A stretch of DNA of 64,000 bases from Heliocidaris erythrogramma (lineage: Eukaryota > Echinodermata > Echinoidea > Camarodonta > Echinometridae). The notes under the pieces are model-generated. The model did not search any database, was not told where the DNA came from, and saw nothing but the letters and a program-made list of their open reading frames with translations. Of the stretch, positions 24,749-36,300 are shown piece after piece. The stretch covers positions 1,622,976-1,686,975 of the forward strand of contig CM046872.1 of the NCBI GenBank assembly GCA_025617745.1, given 5' to 3'. Within the stretch, counting starts at the first letter, position 1. The number at the start of each line of letters is the position of its first letter. The translations under genes were made by a program, and so were the position numbers.

Positions 24749-24911
24749 GTTTATTGCCTGTTCAAGCATCCAGTATGCAGGTAATGATCCCTTTGTTCAC
24801 TGTTTAGAAGGTTTACGGCCCCACATACCCTACAATGCTAACTTATCAGTGAGATGCAATTTAAATAACTTTGGATTTAATGGCTATTGTGTGGGGAATT
24901 ATGAGTAAAAA
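24749..24911 (+). CDS. Candidate upstream exon, uncertain
   Basis: A pyrimidine-rich acceptor (TTTATCTTTCAG) precedes an open stretch that encodes LEGLRPHIPYNANLSV and NNFGFNGYCVG and ends at a possible donor TGA|GTAAAA. Two residue patterns (L-R-P, G-F-[SN]-G followed by a Cys) loosely recall the exon at 27285. However, a phase-2 end here does not fit the phase-1 start there, so a further exon would be needed. I recognise no domain. It may be chance. Confidence 0.25.
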
Positions 24912-24919
24912 AACGACTC

Positions 24920-24961
<42 letters not shown>

Positions 24962-24962
<1 letters not shown>

Positions 24963-26256
24963 ACTGTTAAAACATGTATTAAAAAACTACGGATTAAAAA
25001 AATGGTGATTAAAAATCGCTCAACATTGGTTATAAAATGAATGTTGGTTAAAAATGACTTTTAATCTTGCGTGGGTTAAAAATATTGTTGATTAAAATTA
25101 TTGTTTTTATTCTTGTTGGTTACTTTGTAACCAACATTGATTAAAAACAGTGTTCTCTGCTTTCCCGCCAAACTGATAGTGCTAACTGTCAACACACTTT
25201 TTATATCTTTTTGTTGGTTAAAAGTTTGGTCAAAGTTGATTAAAATACCAATCGCGTGACCGAACAGCGCATGCGCATATTGGTTTGGAACAAATTCGCT
25301 GCGCACAAATCTATCACAGAAATTGTTTGCGATAAAAATGGAAGGCATTGTCATTCAAGTCGCTGAATGAGTGGGGACTTTCAAAGAGTTTGTCGGCGTG
25401 TTTGAAGGTGAGAAACTATTATTCATATATGTGATTGTTGTCCAGCTTAATCTTGGGAAGACATAGATCTACAGTGTGCTCTTTCTTTCTAATTTAAACG
25501 GCGTGGGAGCAAGTTCGACCTGCTCGATCTGGACTAGACCTGGCTAAGCCAGGCCCACCGGTAGATTTACTGACTGCGCCTATGGCAGCGAGGAGGCGAC
25601 GCCGGCGGTATCGCGGTGTGTTCAACTTCGCGCATGTCCATATTTCGCGGACAGGGCAATATGACAAACACTGAAACTAGAACAGTTTTTTGAGAAAAAG
25701 ATATAAGCACCAATGTAGGCGTAGGCGTAGTCTACCGGTGGGCCTGCCTTAGTCAAGTCTAGTCCAGGTCTGAGAAGGTCGAACTTACCAAACCGCTGAA
25801 AGTAGATCACTGAGTAGATCTATTTCGTTATAAGGCTAGCTAGACAACAATTACAGATATGAAAAGAGTTTCTCCGGGGAGTTTCTCATCAAATAAATCT
25901 AACCAACAATTTGTTTAAGTTTAATCGACACCATTTTAACCAATGTTGAGCAAACTATGATTAACCAACAAATGGTTAAACATTTAACCAACAAAATAAA
26001 ACTAACCAACAAATGGTTAAACATTTAACCAACAATATGTTTTAGTTTAATCAACACCAATTTAACCAACGTTGAGCAAAATACGATTAACCAACAAATG
26101 ATTAAAACTTTTAATCGACCACAGGTGACAGGAACTTTAATCAACAGGCCGTTGATTAAAGTTTTAACCTACAAATGTGTGGTTCACCTGGTAACCCTCG
26201 GTTGATTAAAATTTTAACCAACAAGACTAAAAATTTTAATCAACGTTCTAACAGTG
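24962..26256. mobile_element. 1.3-kb MITE-like element with CACTG ends, TA-flanked
   Basis: Starts CACTGTTAAAAC and ends GTTCTAACAGTG, flanked by TA on both sides (24960-24961, 26257-26258). Both arms are built of many short TTGATTAAAA / TTAACCAACAA words in opposite orientation. The centre (25500-25800) holds a second inverted repeat around TCTACCGGTGGGCCTG. There is no transposase. CACTG ends recall CACTA/EnSpm elements, but the 2-bp TA duplication does not, so the superfamily is open. Confidence 0.75.
25264..25280. promoter_or_regulatory. NRF-1-like palindrome inside the MITE
   Basis: CAGCGCATGCGCATATTGG contains GCGCATGCGC, the consensus palindrome of NRF-1 family sites. It lies ~75 bp upstream of a short ATG frame followed by GTGAG. 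Site function is inferred from sequence only. Confidence 0.35.
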
Positions 26257-26516
26257 TACATAACATTTATATTGCGCTTAATACAATGTTTCTAAGCGCC
26301 CAAGTAGTATTATTACCCTGGCTTTAACCCAGCTGCCCTATAAGGCGCTGAAAGCATTCAAGGAATAAATTCCTACCAGGTACCCATTTACTACACCTGG
26401 AGAGTGGCAAATGTAGATTAATGTCTTCCCAAAGGACATTAGTGCCGCAGTGGTACTCGAACCGAGAACCATGAGATCCACATTCCAGTGACGTATCCAC
26501 TAGACCACAACACCTC

Positions 26517-27284
26517 TACTGATATATTTCTCTTTGATATATTTCTCTTTGGAAAAACAATTGTAGAACATTTTATATCTTCCCATATTGGCAAGAAAAG
26601 ACATTGGGATATTTATGCAAGAGAGGTAAATATCTATTTGTATTTATTTAATATTTGTTTAGGTCTTCTCTATTTTATACTGCAGGGTTGGCCTGTTCGG
26701 TTTTGAAAAACTGCTTTCGAAAGGCATCCTGCAGTTTAACCAATCATTCTACATGAAAGTACATAATACATTACAATTAGGTAACATGGTAAATTACAAA
26801 CAAACAAATTTCTTTTTGAACACCGTCAACGATGAAATAGGCGCAAGACACTGGAAAGCTGCAACATCATTCTGATAATGTATTGTTCTTTAGGAGAGTA
26901 AATTAAAGACAAATATAATTATCTTACAAGCAATTAATTACTAATATATGCTATTCGGTTTTATTTGGACCTACATGAGAGTAACAAGTTTGTTTACTTC
27001 AGTCACATTTGTATATGATTATAGCATGTGTTCTCAGCGACTGATCTTCTTCAAAATGTTTCAATGGAGAGGATTTTCCGTGAGAATTCAACAAAGTATT
27101 CAAAGATGCAAATGTTTCTTCCTTTTCTTTTATATTGTATTTTCTTTGTTATCTTGTTGTTTCACCTTGGATATTCTTAACCCAAACCAAACACATCTGC
27201 CTTTTTAATACTCATAACTGAGAAATCATTGTTCTTATCTAATAATCTATATACTCTACCCTTACGATATTTTTCTCTACAAAG
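26517..27284. other. Non-coding stretch upstream of the fibrinogen-related exons
   Basis: AT-rich DNA with an 18-bp direct duplication (TGATATATTTCTCTTTG, twice, near 26519-26552) at the SINE edge. No supported exon. Confidence 0.5.
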
Positions 27285-30200
27285 TGGCCAGCGGATGGCT
27301 TTTCAATAGGTCAGTCACTGATCTACCGTGTGGATATATCGAAGGCCCCATGAAGGAGGTCATCGACCTTGTACCACAGACCTTTGAACTTCGTCCTTTA
27401 GGTTTTTCGGGCACATCATACGTTTGTACACTACCAGGTAGGTTTATTCAAAACAATCTCTCTGACATGGAAATATTTTTCAGAAATGAACAAAACTCTG
27501 TAATGCTAAGAAAGATGATTAAAAAAGGGAGAGAGAGAGAGAGAAAGCCTTTCAAAATCGTATTTACGGAATATGTGAATAAATGAATGTAATGAGTCTG
27601 ACGTGAGTAATGTGAATAATATGAATATGAACGATAGGATATGACATGAACATCACCAGAAAATAGTCAACATGCTCAATTTTCTGACCTGTTTACGTAA
27701 CTCTAACACGTTTGGGTCATCTAGTAAGTAAATAATATGTGTAGACCTTTAGAGACACACGTAATGATTTCACTTCATCTCTCGATCAGTCACTTAAAGG
27801 GAAGGTTGAGTTCCAGGAAATGTGAAAAATTTGTGAGCTTTCTCATTCCTTTTACGTCAGTTTGAAATAACTCATAGAAGAATAGTATTCCCTGAAAAGG
27901 ATTGCCCTTCAAATGCCCTCATATTCGATATCTGACGAGAAATAGTGTTCGGGCCGAACATTCATGCCACATTGTGTGTTCAGTCCCATATACCCATACC
28001 AAAAATATAGACGATAGTGTTCAAAGGTGTTATTAATTCCTACTTGTTAGACTATATGGCTTCGCGTCAAAATATACGAGATCGATACAAATCAAATTTT
28101 TCTGAGCAAAATTTACCATCTGCTAGCAATATGTATCGTCTGCTAGCAGCACATGGGGGCTGCCATTTTGTTTATGTGTACAAGAAGATTTTCTTAATCC
28201 AAATGCTCAATTGCCTTTTTCAAAATTAAAAACCCATTTGAGATTAAAAATATAGAATAGATATGTCAATTTATTTTTAAACTGAAGATTTCCTTATATA
28301 TTTCTGTTGAAAATCGATATTCGCTTAATAGAAATCTATTTTCTCGATACTGGACGTATGGGACGGAGCAAATTAATTCAAATTTTATGGATGCTTCTTC
28401 CCTGAGCATCTATAGCGGCAAACTATGCATTCACCTGCTTTCGGATAATGGACTTGAAAAGTCAGAATGCATGCTGCATATATTATGTTCTGCTCTGTTT
28501 GGCAAACCCAAGAAAATAAATTTTTGTTAAGCAAAACCAGACAATTTAAAAGTATCATTATAAAGATTTAATTTTTATAATACATGTAAACACCCACTTT
28601 ATATTTTCCGTCACATATGTGATTTTAGGTAATGAAGAAAATCAATTTAGGATTTGGATTCAAAATATCTTCCTGACTGGAACATTTCATGTACAACTCC
28701 AAATCAGCAAGAAAATGGCAGCCCCCATGTAAATGAGTAGGAGACGATACCGGGTGTTGGAATATCTTTATTTATACCCTTTTCTGATATCTTATTAGAA
28801 AATGATTTAGGACACTAAGTAGGAATATATTACACCTTCCAATATAAGTAAATTTGTCATGAGGGCTTAATTCTCCTTTAATGTGGGTCTTTAAACTTTG
28901 CATTACCATCAAACAGCGCCGACGGACAAAACAGATTGTGGAGCTTACAATAACCAAGTGGGCCTACGTCCGATCCACCCAGGAGGAGATGAACAGTTTT
29001 ACGTTTACTGCGAAGAAGACGGTTATGTTGTTCTTCAGGTATACGAATGGCATTTTAAATTCTGAAAATATATTTGAAACCTCTTACATAGCTCATGCTC
29101 ATCATATGCACTAAACAATGTGCATTTAGCAATAAGTATTGATGTTCACAAACTCTGGAAAAGCAACGGATTGGAACCATTACTACCCTTTCACTACAGC
29201 ACCCGTTCTCAAACACCGTGTCGTATGTAGGAAATGAATGAAGTGGCCTTGACCCTTTCATGACTGGCATTATTCAAGTGCTAAATTAATAACATTTTGT
29301 TCTTCTAATTGGCACCAAAAAAAAAGTGCTACATGGTTCTTATAAAATGTAAAGTCTTTGAAAAAAAATATACATGATAAGAAACGTCGAAAAGTTGAAA
29401 AATTTCCAATTTCGATAGAAAACAATAATTTTGAATATCCCAGTGTGTTGCCAATTTAACCCATAGACTACGGGAATTGGGTGGCTCCTGTATTAAGCCT
29501 ATGATAGTTAAAGAATTAGGTAGGCAACGGGTTAAGGATAAGTTAACGGGAGTGGCAAGTCGTAATCCATGGGCCTGACCAGTTGGCCTGACTCGGGGAA
29601 ATTCGGATACAATCAGGTCCAATCGTGCGCTACCGAAGGAATGTTATTGCCGAATTCCTCGCGTGATCGTTAACTCGAATCCCTACATACGTAACCGACC
29701 AATGAGATTCAAATACTGGAAGAAAGAACGCGCGATCTTTTTTACTCAAATTTGGGTCAATGTGCGAACTTTTATTAGCTGCGCGCGATAAATTGAAGTC
29801 GCTTTGAACTTTGATCCAGAGAAAGGAGCAGCCAACTGTAAAACCGCCCATAGATTGCGACTTGTCGCTCCCTTTAAGCTTATTCCCCTTTTTCTAAAAT
29901 TCCTGGCATCAAACGCAATAATACAATAGTACAGCATGTAAATATATATATATATATATGCAGCAATGGAAATACCCACGCGGGATTCTACCCAGGGTAG
30001 GGCCCCCCAGGGTAGACAACCCCTGGTCGATTAGGGAACTTAAACATTTTATGTATGTTTCTGGCCATTTAATCAACCAAGGGTAAATAACACTTCCAAC
30101 TATTTATATCACAGGTGTCCCAGATATTTTAATTTATTATCAACCCAGAGTAGTATTTGTGGCCATTTAGTCCACCCGGGGTAAGATAAGAATCCCAAAT

Positions 30201-33200
30201 GCCTATACAACAATCATCCTACACATTAGTTTATTGTCAACCCAGAGTTGTCTATGTGTCCATTAAGTCAACCCAGGGGTAGATAACAATTGCTTTATCA
30301 CAGGCATCCTAGACGTGTTAGTTTGTTGTCAGACCAGAGTAGTTTTTATGGCCATTTAGTCAACCAAGGGTAGACAACAATTGCTATTGTCTATATCACA
30401 GGCATCCTAGACGTTTTAGTTTGTCAACCCAGCGTAGTTTTTGTGGCTATTTAGTCAACCCAGGGTAGATAACAATTCCAACTGTTTTTATCGAACGTGT
30501 CTCAGATGTTTTAATTTGTTGTGAACCCAGACTCGTATTTGTGGATGCCTCTGATATAGATAGTAGGAATTGTTATCTACCTTGCGTTGACTAATGGACA
30601 CAAAGACAACTCTGGGTTGACAATAAACTAAAGTGTCTAGGATGATTGTGATATAGGCAGTTGGGATTCTTATATATATATATATATATAATATACAGTT
30701 AACAACAAAATTATTCATACCCCTTGGAAAATTCTAGTTTTTTGCATTTTTCCTAAAAATGAATGGTTATCTGAATTTAATTGCACATCACATAAATACA
30801 TTTAGTTATCATCTGCAAATGAATGCTGTTTCTGGTTTCACCTCATTTGCATAACAATAGAAAAGGTGAATTATCCAAACTGGGTGATGTTCAAAATTAT
30901 TCATACCCTTGGTGATCTATTGACTTTGTCAATCAGTATGAATCCAGTCCTTGTGATTAATGCTCGTAACACTTTCTTCACACTGTCACAATGCTTCTGG
31001 AGGTCTCTACTGAGATATCAGGCCAATACCTGGTCTCCAATGGCCCAATCTCCTTGAGGATGTTGTCCACACATGCCATCACCTGGTCTTCAGGGGATTC
31101 GATGGATTTAAAGCAGATTTTGTGTTTGCAGGTGGTGTAGTTTTAGACGTCATGAGGATAGGACTATGATATTGATATTTTCGTTAATATTCCTTACATT
31201 TTAATGACAATTCTGTATCTAAGTTGAAACAAAGCACTCTTCCTGGAGAGACTTCCCTAGAGGCATTCACTGTTGCACTGTCAAGGGAAGGTATTTCCTG
31301 ATACTTTTGTTCCATTATGTTTAGGGAGGCCATGGTAGTTGTCTAAAGGTTGGATGGTGCCAATTTTATCAGTTTATTCAGTTACACTGATTGACACATT
31401 TTTGATATGGACACCTGCAAGTGGGTACTCTAGTGAAGCTTAAAATACTGATCTTTATGTTCCAGTGCACTGTCAAACTGGTAGCATTTTGTGCACTGCA
31501 GCTGGTAACATGGAGGGCATATGGTATAAATTTGGTTTGCATTCATTTTGATATCAAGGATTGTAGCTTTCATACCAAAGATACAAAGAATATACCATAT
31601 GAAGATTTATATACAGTAACAGTCAATGTGGGATGTGTATGGTACTCAAAGGTTACATACTGTTATTCATGGTGACCTGACGTTAGAGTCATGAAATGAC
31701 TTTAATATCACCAACATGGCCTTCCTGAGCACTCTGATTAAGAATGGGGCCAATGAATAAAGGTGAACCCTCCCACAGGCAGTGCAAAAGGGAAGGGCTC
31801 TTCAGGAATGGTGCTTTGCTTCATAAGTAGATATAGAATTTTCATTAAAATGCATGGAATAAATGACCGAAAATTTCAATATCATAGTCCTGTCATCATG
31901 AAGTTGATAACTGCATCACCTGTAGGACACGAAATCTAATGAACTCCCTGAAGGTCAGGTGAAGGCATGTGTGGACACATCCTCAAGGAGATTGAGCCAT
32001 TGGAGAACAGGTACTGGCCTGATATCCCAGCAGAGACCCCTCCCGGAAGCCTTGTGACCGTGTATTATAATAAAGTGAATTACAAGCATTAATCACAAGG
32101 ATCGGATTCATAATGATTGACAAAGTCAATAAATCACCAAGGGTATGAATAATTTTGAACATCGCCCAGTTTGGATGACTCGCCTTATCTATTGTTATGC
32201 AAATGAGGTGAAACCGGAAACGGCATTCATTTGCAGATGATAACTAAATGTATTCAAGTGATGTGCAAGTAACTTCATTTAACCATTCATTTTTAGGAAA
32301 AATGAAAAAAACTAGAATTTTCCAAGGGGTATGAATAATTTTGTTGTTAACTGTATATATATACTTGTAGGGTGCTCTCCTTGTAGGACTGAGAGTGCTC
32401 GATGCGTTGCAGAGCAATATAGACAAAGACAAAGAATGCACACTAACACATGGTATTAGACCCAGGGCAGCTAACACTTCCGACAATTAAAATCACAGGT
32501 GTCCCAGATGTTTTAATTTATTGTCAACCCAGAGTAGTATTTGTGGCCATTTAGTCCACCCAGGGTAGATAAGAATCCCAACTGCCTATATCACAATCAT
32601 CATAGAGATTTTAGTTTATTGTCAACCTAATTTGTCTTTATGTCCATTAAGTTAACCCAGGGTAGATAATTCCTACTGTTTATATCACAGGCATCCTAGA
32701 CGTTTTAGTTTGTTGTCAACCCAGAGTAGTCTTTATGGCCATTTAGTCAACCCAGGATAGTTTTTGTGGCTATTTAGTCAACCCAGGGTAGATAACAATT
32801 CCAACTTTCTATCACACGTATTTCAGATGTTTTAATTTGTTGTCAACCCAGACTCCTATTTGTGGACGACTGTGATACAGACAGTAAGAATTGTTATCTA
32901 CCCTTGGTTGACTTAATGGACACAAAGACAACTCTGGGTGGACAATAAACTAAAGTGTCTAGGAGGATTGTGATATAGGCAGTTGGGGTTCTTATCTATG
33001 GGTGGACTAAATGGCCACAAATACTACTCTGGGTTGACAATAAATTAAAACATCTGGGATACATGTGATATAAATAGTTGGAAGTGTTATTTACCCTGGG
33101 TTGATTAAATGGCCAGAAACATACATAAAATGTTTTTAAGTTCCCTAATCGACCTGTGTTTGGTCTACCCGGGGGGGGGGAGCTACCCCGGGTAGACTCT

Positions 33201-33226
33201 CATGTTGGTATTTCCATTGCTGCGTA

Positions 33227-33258
<32 letters not shown>

Positions 33259-33345
33259 AAGTAAATGAAAAGTTCACTCAGAGACAAATAAAACACAGCA
33301 GTAAAAAGGTTTCCACAAGCGCTTTTATTTATTTCTTCAGGTGGA

Positions 33346-33382
<37 letters not shown>

Positions 33383-36300
33383 AGTGTAAGGAAATAACAT
33401 ATACAACATCTTTGGCAAATCTCGTGGAAATAAATACAAATGTGAAAGAAATAGCGAGAATAACGTTGCGTAGCTCAATCAAAGTTCCCCAGAGCTGTCC
33501 TCCCTTTTTGAAATTTTTGCAAAGGCTGAAAAAATGTCTCCGCCGGGAATCGAACCCGGGTCGTTGGCTCAGAACGCCAATGCCTTAACCACTAGACCAC
33601 GGAGACGGGTTAGTGGTTTCGGCGACACCAGATTCAATTGACCGACAGATTGACAAATCCTCAACCTTATTAATTAATTCCTTTGTCGGGGGCAGGTGAG
33701 TTTTGAACAAAGACAAGCCGCGTGCCTCAGCTGGATCCAAGCGAATGCTTTGAATACATGTATACATTAGAATAATTATTAACAAGTGTAAGGAAATAAC
33801 ATATACAACAGCTTTGGCAAATCTCGTGGAAATAAATACAAATGTGAAAGAAATTGCGAGAATAACGTTGCGTAGCTCAATCAAAGTTCCCCAGAGCTGT
33901 CCTCCCTTTTTGAAATTTTTGCAAAGGCTGAAAAAATGTCTCCGCCGGGAATCGAACCCGGGTCGTTGGCTCAGAACGCCAATGCCTTAACCACTAGACC
34001 ACGGAGACGGGTTAGTGGTTTCGGCGACACCAGATTCAATTGACCGACAGATTGACAAATCCTCAACCTTATTAATTAATTCCTTTGTCGGGGGCAGGTG
34101 AGGATTTGTCAATTTGTCGGTCAATTGAATCTGGTGTCGCCGAAACCACTAACCCGTCTCCGTGGTCTAGTGGTTAAGGCATTGGCGTTCTGAGCCAACG
34201 ACCCGGGTTCGATTCCCGGCGGAGACATTTTTTCAGCCTTTGAAAAATTTCAAAAAGGGAGGACAGCTCTGGGGAACTTTGATTGAGCTACGCAACGTTA
34301 TTCTCGCAATTTCTTTCACATATATATTTATATATAGTATATATACATGTATATATTAATAGACATATTATAAGCGCGTCCGCGAAAGCTGAACACTGTA
34401 CCAGGTATAACAGATTTTCAATTATGACTATCTTGATATCTTAAAGGTAAAAAAAAAAATCAGATAATTTTTAATGATAGTCCAACTGTAATTATAAATA
34501 TTGCCCCTATACACAGCAGTCATGAATTCAGAAAATTAATTCTAAATTTCGAGAAGTGTTACTGTATGCCTTAAAACTCCACAGCGAAGGACGGGACCCT
34601 CGCTTGATTTCAATCGCTCCTGGACTGATTACCTTCATGGATTTGGAGACCTACACGGAGATCATTGGCTGGGACTTACGAAGATGGCGCGGTTAATGAA
34701 GGGGAGATACAATATAACGGTACACTTTGAGGACGGTGAAGTCATTAACGCTACCTTTATGGCACTTCTACGTCCAGAACATGAGTACGTATAGCCATAA
34801 TTTTATATTTGGAGTATACTGCTTCTTGGTTTGGATCAGTAGTTTTCCACTATTTTCTAAAGTAGCAACTTTTCGCTATTGTGTGATAACTATCGATCTG
34901 GACGCGCACGCTTCGCTTGTTGTAGCATTGCATCATTCCTTCTTGATCGAACATCAAGGCAATGTTATCACTGTATCATCCAATTATACCTCAGTCACAC
35001 CGCCAAACCGACCCCACACCTACTCCAAAGTGACCGATTCTTGATCACTGGTAGCAATGCAATTTTGTGTTCGGTTTGTGTTCGGTTTGTTGTCGGTCTG
35101 GCGTCGGTCTTGCTGGTGTGACTGTAGTAATCTCACATGGAAAGTTGGTTCATCCTCTCATATGCATGTTTTGTTATTTTTGTTTTGTTTTGTTTCGTTC
35201 ATTGGTTCGTTGTTCGTTGATTTTTTCTTGCCTTTCAAAATGAAAATATCATGAGCTGTTATATCATTATGATACACAGTGGCGGATTTAGGGGGCCGTG
35301 CCCCCCCCCCCCCCATTGAAAGAAAAAGTAACCTTTTTCTTCTTTTTTTTTTTTTTTGGGGGGGGGGGGGTTTGTCGGAGAATTCTGGAGGCAAATTGGA
35401 TTTTTAAAATGTGATATAACCCTTTTTAGCTCACCTGAGCCTATGGCTCGAGTGAGCTATTGCGATGGAAATTTGTCCGTCGTCCGTCGTGCGTCGTGCG
35501 TCGTGCGTCGTCCGTTAACTTTTTACATTTTCATCTTCTTCTCCAAAACCCATGATCAGAATTCAACCAAACTTGGTAGGAATCATCCTTAGGGGTAGGG
35601 GACCCAAAGTTGCTAAAATGGTACATGTGGCCCGCAGGGGGGCCCAGGGGGAGGGCCCCCAATTGTAAAAGCTATGTAAATTTCAAACATCATCTTCTCC
35701 AGAACCAGGCATAGCTCAGACTTGGTATTGTGTATGGAGATACCTCTATAGATGAAGAATGAATGTTGTTCATGAAATTTCTCTGAGTGGCCCTATAGGG
35801 GCCCTGTGGGGGTAACATACTGAAGGGGGGGGGGGGCGCTGCCAGGCAAAATGTACATTCTGATCTTCTTCTCCAAAACACATGATCAGAATTCAACCAA
35901 ACTTGGTAGGAATCATCCTTAGGGGTAGGGGACCCAAAGTTGCTAAAATGGTACATGTGGCCCCCAGGGGGGCCCAGGGGGAAGGCCCCCAATTGTAAAA
36001 GCTATGTAAATTTCAAACATCTTCTTCTCCAGAACCAGGCATAGCTCATACTTGGTATTGTGTATGGAGATACCTCTATAGATGAAGAATGAATGTTGTT
36101 CATGAAATTTCTCTGAGTGGCCCTATAGGGGCCCTGTGGGGGTAACATACTGGAGGGGGGGCGCTGCCAGGCAAAATGTACATTCTGATCTTCTCCAAAA
36201 CACATGATCGGAATTCAACCAAACTTGGTAGGAGTCATCCTTAGGGGTAGGGGACCCAAAGTTGCTAAAATGGTACATGTGGCCCCCAGGGGGGCCCAGG

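Larger units (their letters stand above)
24923..26516 (-). mobile_element. tRNA-derived SINE, copy 2, split by a MITE
   Basis: On the - strand the head (26516 downward) reads GAGGTGTTGTGGTCTAGTGG with B box GGTTCGAGTACC. The body matches copy 1 at 15435. The 3' end, GCGCAATATAAATG, reaches 26259, where a 1.3-kb MITE begins. The ATT-repeat tail continues on the other side at 24923-24960. Head, body and tail are thus all present but separated. Confidence 0.85.
33382..34320. repeat. tRNA-bearing repeat: two direct copies and one inverted partial copy
   Basis: Unit 1 is 33382-33700, unit 2 is 33784-34102 (402 bp downstream), and unit 3 is an inverted partial copy at 34103-34320, immediately abutting unit 2. 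Each carries one tRNA-like gene plus ~90 bp before and up to ~150 bp after it. The repeats are nearly identical, so the duplications are recent. Units 2 and 3 form a large palindrome with a centre at about 34103. Confidence 0.85.

Noticed and set aside
27003-27080. Open stretch between CTTCAG and TTTTCC|GTGAGA as an extra exon of the fibrinogen-related gene
   Set aside because: The only open phase does not connect to either neighbouring exon and no domain similarity is visible.
32244-32486. - strand frame across the Tc1-like terminus as a transposase remnant
   Set aside because: No DDE or helix-turn-helix motif is present; it crosses the inverted repeat boundary.
33183-33884. Pair of identical 99-codon frames starting MIELRNVILAISF
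   Set aside because: They are translations of the duplicated tRNA flanking repeat and diverge at the repeat edge. No protein features.
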